Part shown: piece by piece, positions 14,157 to 16,458 of the stretch
Numbering within the stretch: position 1 is the first letter of the stretch
How the letters are laid out: each line of letters opens with the position of its first letter
NCBI GenBank assembly: GCA_937886455.1
Contig: CALGCU010000247.1
Span: 1-16,458, forward strand
Source: an uncultured Bacteroidales bacterium
Lineage (GTDB): Bacteria > Bacteroidota > Bacteroidia > Bacteroidales > Paludibacteraceae
Reading direction: 5' to 3'
Length of the DNA stretch: 16,458 bases
Program-made: the position numbers and the translations under genes
The notes under the pieces: generated by a model
What the model saw: the letters and a program-made list of their open reading frames with translations, nothing else
Told to the model about the DNA's origin: nothing
Database searches by the model: none

Positions 14157-15415
14157 ACGTATTTCAGGGTGTTAATGTTGTCGGAATGATATATGTGTTG
14201 TGCAATGTTTTGCAACTGTTCGGCAGTGAAGGTTTCAATTTTTCTGTAGGTTTCTTGCCATGGTTCAAATTGTCCCATTCGGAGTATGCTTTTTCCCATG
14301 CCAAGCGCATTGTTTTCAGTATTTTGTGCGGCAATTGCCATTTGTCCTTTGATTTGTCGTTTATATCTTTTAAGTGCTTGTGGGGTGATGGGAGTAGTGC
14401 ACAGTCGGTAGAGTTCTGTTTTTACCAAGTGTTCACATCGGGTGACATTCTCCGGATCACACCCGAAATACACTTCCCAGTAGCCTGTGTCGCTCAGCGG
14501 TATGTACAATGATTCTACGGTGTACACCAATCCGCTTTTTTCTCTTAAAGCAAGATTTAGGCGGCTGTTCATTCCCGGTCCTCCCAGAATGTTGTTAAGC
14601 AGATACAGTCCCAATCGTTCCGGTTCGTGCAGATTGTATGCTTGTCCTCCACACACAAAGTGGGTTTGATGTGTTTCTTTGTCAAATTCTTGTTGCAATT
14701 TTCTGTTCATTCTGTCCACACCTTGGCGTTTATAGTCAGAAACAGGGTGGGGGGTGTACTTTTGTAGCAGGGTCTGCAATGTGTGTTCAATATGTGGATA
14801 AGGCACATCTCCTTGCAGGAAAAACACAATGCGTTCCGGCGTGTAGTGTTTTCTGTGAAAAGCAGATAAGGTGTCTGAGGTGAATGATGATATGCTTTCT
14901 TTGCTTCCGAGAATGGCATTTCCCAGTGTATGTTCTCCGTATATCAGTGATTCAAAGTCGTCAAAGATGAGTTCGGATGGTGAATCGTTGTATGATTCTA
15001 TTTCGTCGCATATCACGGATAGTTCTTTTTTTCGTTCATTTTCAGCAAACACCGAGTCAAACACCATGTCATACAAGAGTTCCACAATGCGCTTAAAGTC
15101 CTCCTTCATGCAGGCTCCATAGATAGCGGTTTCTTCTTTGGTGGTGTAGGCATTCAGTTCACCTCCAATGCTTTCTATTGAGTTGATGATTTGTCGTGCA
15201 CTGCGCTTGTGTGTTCCTTTGAAGAGCATGTGTTCCACGTAGTGTGCCATGCCATGTTCGTGTGTTGTTTCGTCGCGTGTGCCCACATCCACCAGAAACC
15301 CACAATATATAATGTCTGATTCACAGTGTTGACTCACCACCCTCATTCCGTTGGGCAGGGTGTAAATGAGTGGTTGTGGGGCAGTTCTATTTGACTGTGC
15401 TATTATTTTCTCCAT
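14153..15415 (-). CDS. M16 family zinc metallopeptidase (processing-peptidase-like)
   Basis: A 420-residue zinc peptidase of family M16B, like the mitochondrial processing peptidase beta subunit and bacterial PqqL-type proteins. The inverted zinc motif HYVEH (His58, Glu61, His62) is complete, and the third ligand Glu138 lies 76 residues after His62 in ICDEIESYND, the classic spacing. The C-terminal half carries GGPGMNSRLNLALREKSGLVYTVES, the substrate-binding Arg/Tyr region. It is therefore a one-chain active subunit. No signal peptide is visible, so it is probably cytoplasmic. It is the first gene of the minus operon, driven by the promoter at 15438-15469 with a leader of about 15-20 bases, and overlaps the methyltransferase gene by four bases. 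The substrate is unknown. Confidence 0.93.
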   Translation of the reverse strand: MEKIIAQSNRTAPQPLIYTLPNGMRVVSQHCESDIIYCGFLVDVGTRDETTHEHGMAHYVEHMLFKGTHKRSARQIINSIESIGGELNAYTTKEETAIYGACMKEDFKRIVELLYDMVFDSVFAENERKKELSVICDEIESYNDSPSELIFDDFESLIYGEHTLGNAILGSKESISSFTSDTLSAFHRKHYTPERIVFFLQGDVPYPHIEHTLQTLLQKYTPHPVSDYKRQGVDRMNRKLQQEFDKETHQTHFVCGGQAYNLHEPERLGLYLLNNILGGPGMNSRLNLALREKSGLVYTVESLYIPLSDTGYWEVYFGCDPENVTRCEHLVKTELYRLCTTPITPQALKRYKRQIKGQMAIAAQNTENNALGMGKSILRMGQFEPWQETYRKIETFTAEQLQNIAQHIYHSDNINTLKYV

Positions 15416-15437
15416 GCGTATTTGCGTTGTTGGGATG

Positions 15438-15469
15438 CAAAATTACACAATAAGAACGGATTCTTCAAA
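15438..15469 (-). promoter_or_regulatory. Bacteroidetes-type promoter for the M16-lpxH operon
   Basis: Read on the minus strand, TTTG (15469-15466) is followed after exactly 20 bases by TAATTTTG (15445-15438) and then C. This is an exact match to TTTG-N20-TAnnTTTG. It points at the M16 ATG at 15415, giving a very short leader. It is the best promoter in the window and the only clear one for the five minus-strand genes. Confidence 0.78.
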
Positions 15470-15557
15470 CAGAATAGTTTTGATTGACCCACTTTTTCAC
15501 ATTGGGGAATAGATAATTTTCCATTCATCCTTTAAATCTGCTAATCGGTCAAAAAAA

Positions 15558-15589
15558 CTTGCTTATCCCTTTTTTTTAACGTATCTTCG
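15558..15589 (+). promoter_or_regulatory. Promoter candidate for the glucan phosphorylase gene
   Basis: CTTG (15558-15561) is followed after 20 bases by TATCTTCG (15582-15589), a one-mismatch version of TAnnTTTG, then C. The predicted start lies near 15596, leaving an A/T-rich leader of about 38 bases before the ATG at 15634. The promoter diverges from the M16 promoter; about 90 bases separate their -33 elements. Confidence 0.6.
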
Positions 15590-15604
15590 CAGGGTTTTTT
15601 AACG
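15572..15604 (+). repeat. Pair of 10-bp direct repeats bracketing the phosphorylase -7 box
   Basis: TTTTTTAACG occurs at 15572-15581 and again at 15595-15604, 23 bases apart start to start (about two helical turns). The copies lie directly on either side of the TATCTTCG element. Each is followed by a GTAT-like sequence. The placement suits a regulator that controls the promoter, but the T-run makes chance similarity possible. Confidence 0.5.
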
Positions 15605-15633
15605 GTATAATATAAAATATAAACTTATATCTT

Positions 15634-16458
15634 ATGAGAATTAAAGTGAGCGACACTAATCAAGTCGCATGGAGAGAAATTAATGTAAAGACTCATCTTC
15701 CCGAAAAATTATCCAAATTAGAAGAAATAGCTCAAAACCTATGGTGGGTGTGGAATGCTGATGCTATGGATATGTTCCGTCAAATAGAGCCTGAAGCATG
15801 GAAACAAGCCGGTTCTAATCCTACTTTGTTGCTCAGCATTTTGAGTTATGATAAGTTGGTGGCTTTATCAGAAGATAAAGTATTCATGGACCGTCTTAAT
15901 CGTATCTACGACGAATTTAAGTCATATATGCAGACACCTAAGGACACTAAGCGTCCTTCTGTGGCTTATTTTTCAATGGAATATGGCTTGACTCATGTGT
16001 TGAAAATTTATTCAGGTGGTTTAGGTGTGTTGGCAGGCGACTATCTGAAAGAAGCCAGTGACAGCAACGTAGATATGGCTGCTGTGGGTTTCCTTTATCG
16101 TTATGGTTATTTCACACAAACACTTTCAATGGATGGGCAACAAATAGCTAACTATGAAGCCCAAAACTTTGGTAACCTTCCCATCACTCAAGTGAAGGAT
16201 GAAAACGATGCTCCTGTCGTGGTAGAAGTGCCTTACCCTGGTCGCACTGTTTATGCCTATGTGTGGCAAGTAGCGGTGGGCCGTATCAATCTTTACTTAT
16301 TGGACACCGACCATGAACTCAACAATGAAGCTGACAGAACAATTACTCATCAACTCTATGGAGGAGACAATGAACATCGTTTGAAACAAGAAATCATGCT
16401 GGGTATCGGTGGTATGTTGGCATTGAAGAAAATGGGCATTTCTAAGCAAGTGTACCAC
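15634..16458 (+). CDS. glgP: Alpha-glucan (glycogen/maltodextrin) phosphorylase, N-terminal part
   Basis: The first 275 residues of a GT35 phosphorylase that splits alpha-1,4-glucans with phosphate to give glucose 1-phosphate. The gene runs off the window; relatives of this type are about 850 residues. The N-terminal DUF3417 domain is recognisable (LPEKLSKLEEIAQNLWWVWN, residues 22-41). The catalytic part then begins with AYFSMEYGL (111-119) and YSGGLGVLAGDYLKEASD (126-143), followed by VGFLYRYGYFTQ. The PLP lysine lies beyond the edge. The ATG at 15634 follows an A/T-rich leader without a Shine-Dalgarno. Its base use differs from the left half of the window: A and C are more frequent and the G/T bias is weak, perhaps because it is highly expressed. 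No frameshift is seen in the visible part. Confidence 0.93.
   Translation, partial: MRIKVSDTNQVAWREINVKTHLPEKLSKLEEIAQNLWWVWNADAMDMFRQIEPEAWKQAGSNPTLLLSILSYDKLVALSEDKVFMDRLNRIYDEFKSYMQTPKDTKRPSVAYFSMEYGLTHVLKIYSGGLGVLAGDYLKEASDSNVDMAAVGFLYRYGYFTQTLSMDGQQIANYEAQNFGNLPITQVKDENDAPVVVEVPYPGRTVYAYVWQVAVGRINLYLLDTDHELNNEADRTITHQLYGGDNEHRLKQEIMLGIGGMLALKKMGISKQVYH

Noticed and set aside
15231..15246. parS-like sequence TGTTCCACGTAGTGTG
   Set aside because: Only about 9 of 16 bases match the parS consensus, the right half is not palindromic, and it encodes the conserved zinc-motif region of the M16 peptidase.
15470..15557. Imperfect inverted repeats between the divergent promoters (GGGGAA...TTTTCC, CCCA...TGGG)
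   Set aside because: The arms are four to six bases with wobbles and fall within chance expectation for an A/T-rich spacer.

Overview
The window looks like chromosomal DNA from a member of the Bacteroidales (Bacteroidetes). The evidence is: promoters of the TTTG/TAnnTTTG type, starts without Shine-Dalgarno sequences, a fused FeoA-FeoB, a parA-parB-DUF5683-mltD cluster, and a large secreted glycosidase-like protein ending in a type IX secretion (T9SS) style sorting tail. G+C is moderate (roughly 40% by eye). The genus cannot be fixed from the sequence alone.

Layout. Bases 1-236 hold no recognisable gene but carry a good promoter (181-212). From 237 to 6357 seven same-strand genes lie 2-23 bp apart, as in one operon: a glycosyltransferase family 9 protein, ParA, ParB, a DUF5683 envelope protein, an MltD-like lytic transglycosylase, a small MerR-type regulator and a lipoprotein-like alkaline phosphatase. 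A weak hairpin with a T-run follows. FeoAB (ferrous iron transporter) and a C_GCAxxG_C_C family protein (6441-9415) form a second unit. A hairpin-containing gap leads to an 825-residue GH71/GH99-like glycosidase (9504-11981).

From 15415 down to 12022 five minus-strand genes form a tight operon: M16 peptidase, O-methyltransferase, hotdog thioesterase, MIP18/DUF59 Fe-S assembly factor and LpxH. Its promoter is well defined (15438-15469). A divergent promoter drives an alpha-glucan phosphorylase (glycogen/maltodextrin breakdown) that runs off the right edge.

How the parts fit. The first operon combines chromosome partitioning with envelope construction and peptidoglycan cleavage. The minus operon combines lipid A synthesis with protein and cofactor housekeeping. 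The feo unit imports Fe(II). The glycosidase is probably exported to scavenge glycans. The plus strand is rich in G and T even where genes run on the minus strand, which suggests that the plus strand is the leading strand.

The content is mostly conserved core genes. I found no mobile element, CRISPR array, tRNA or rRNA, and no clearly new multi-gene system. The least understood items are the GH71/99-like protein, the cysteine cluster in the glycosyltransferase, the G8 tract in the C_GCAxxG gene, and the direct repeats bracketing the phosphorylase promoter.
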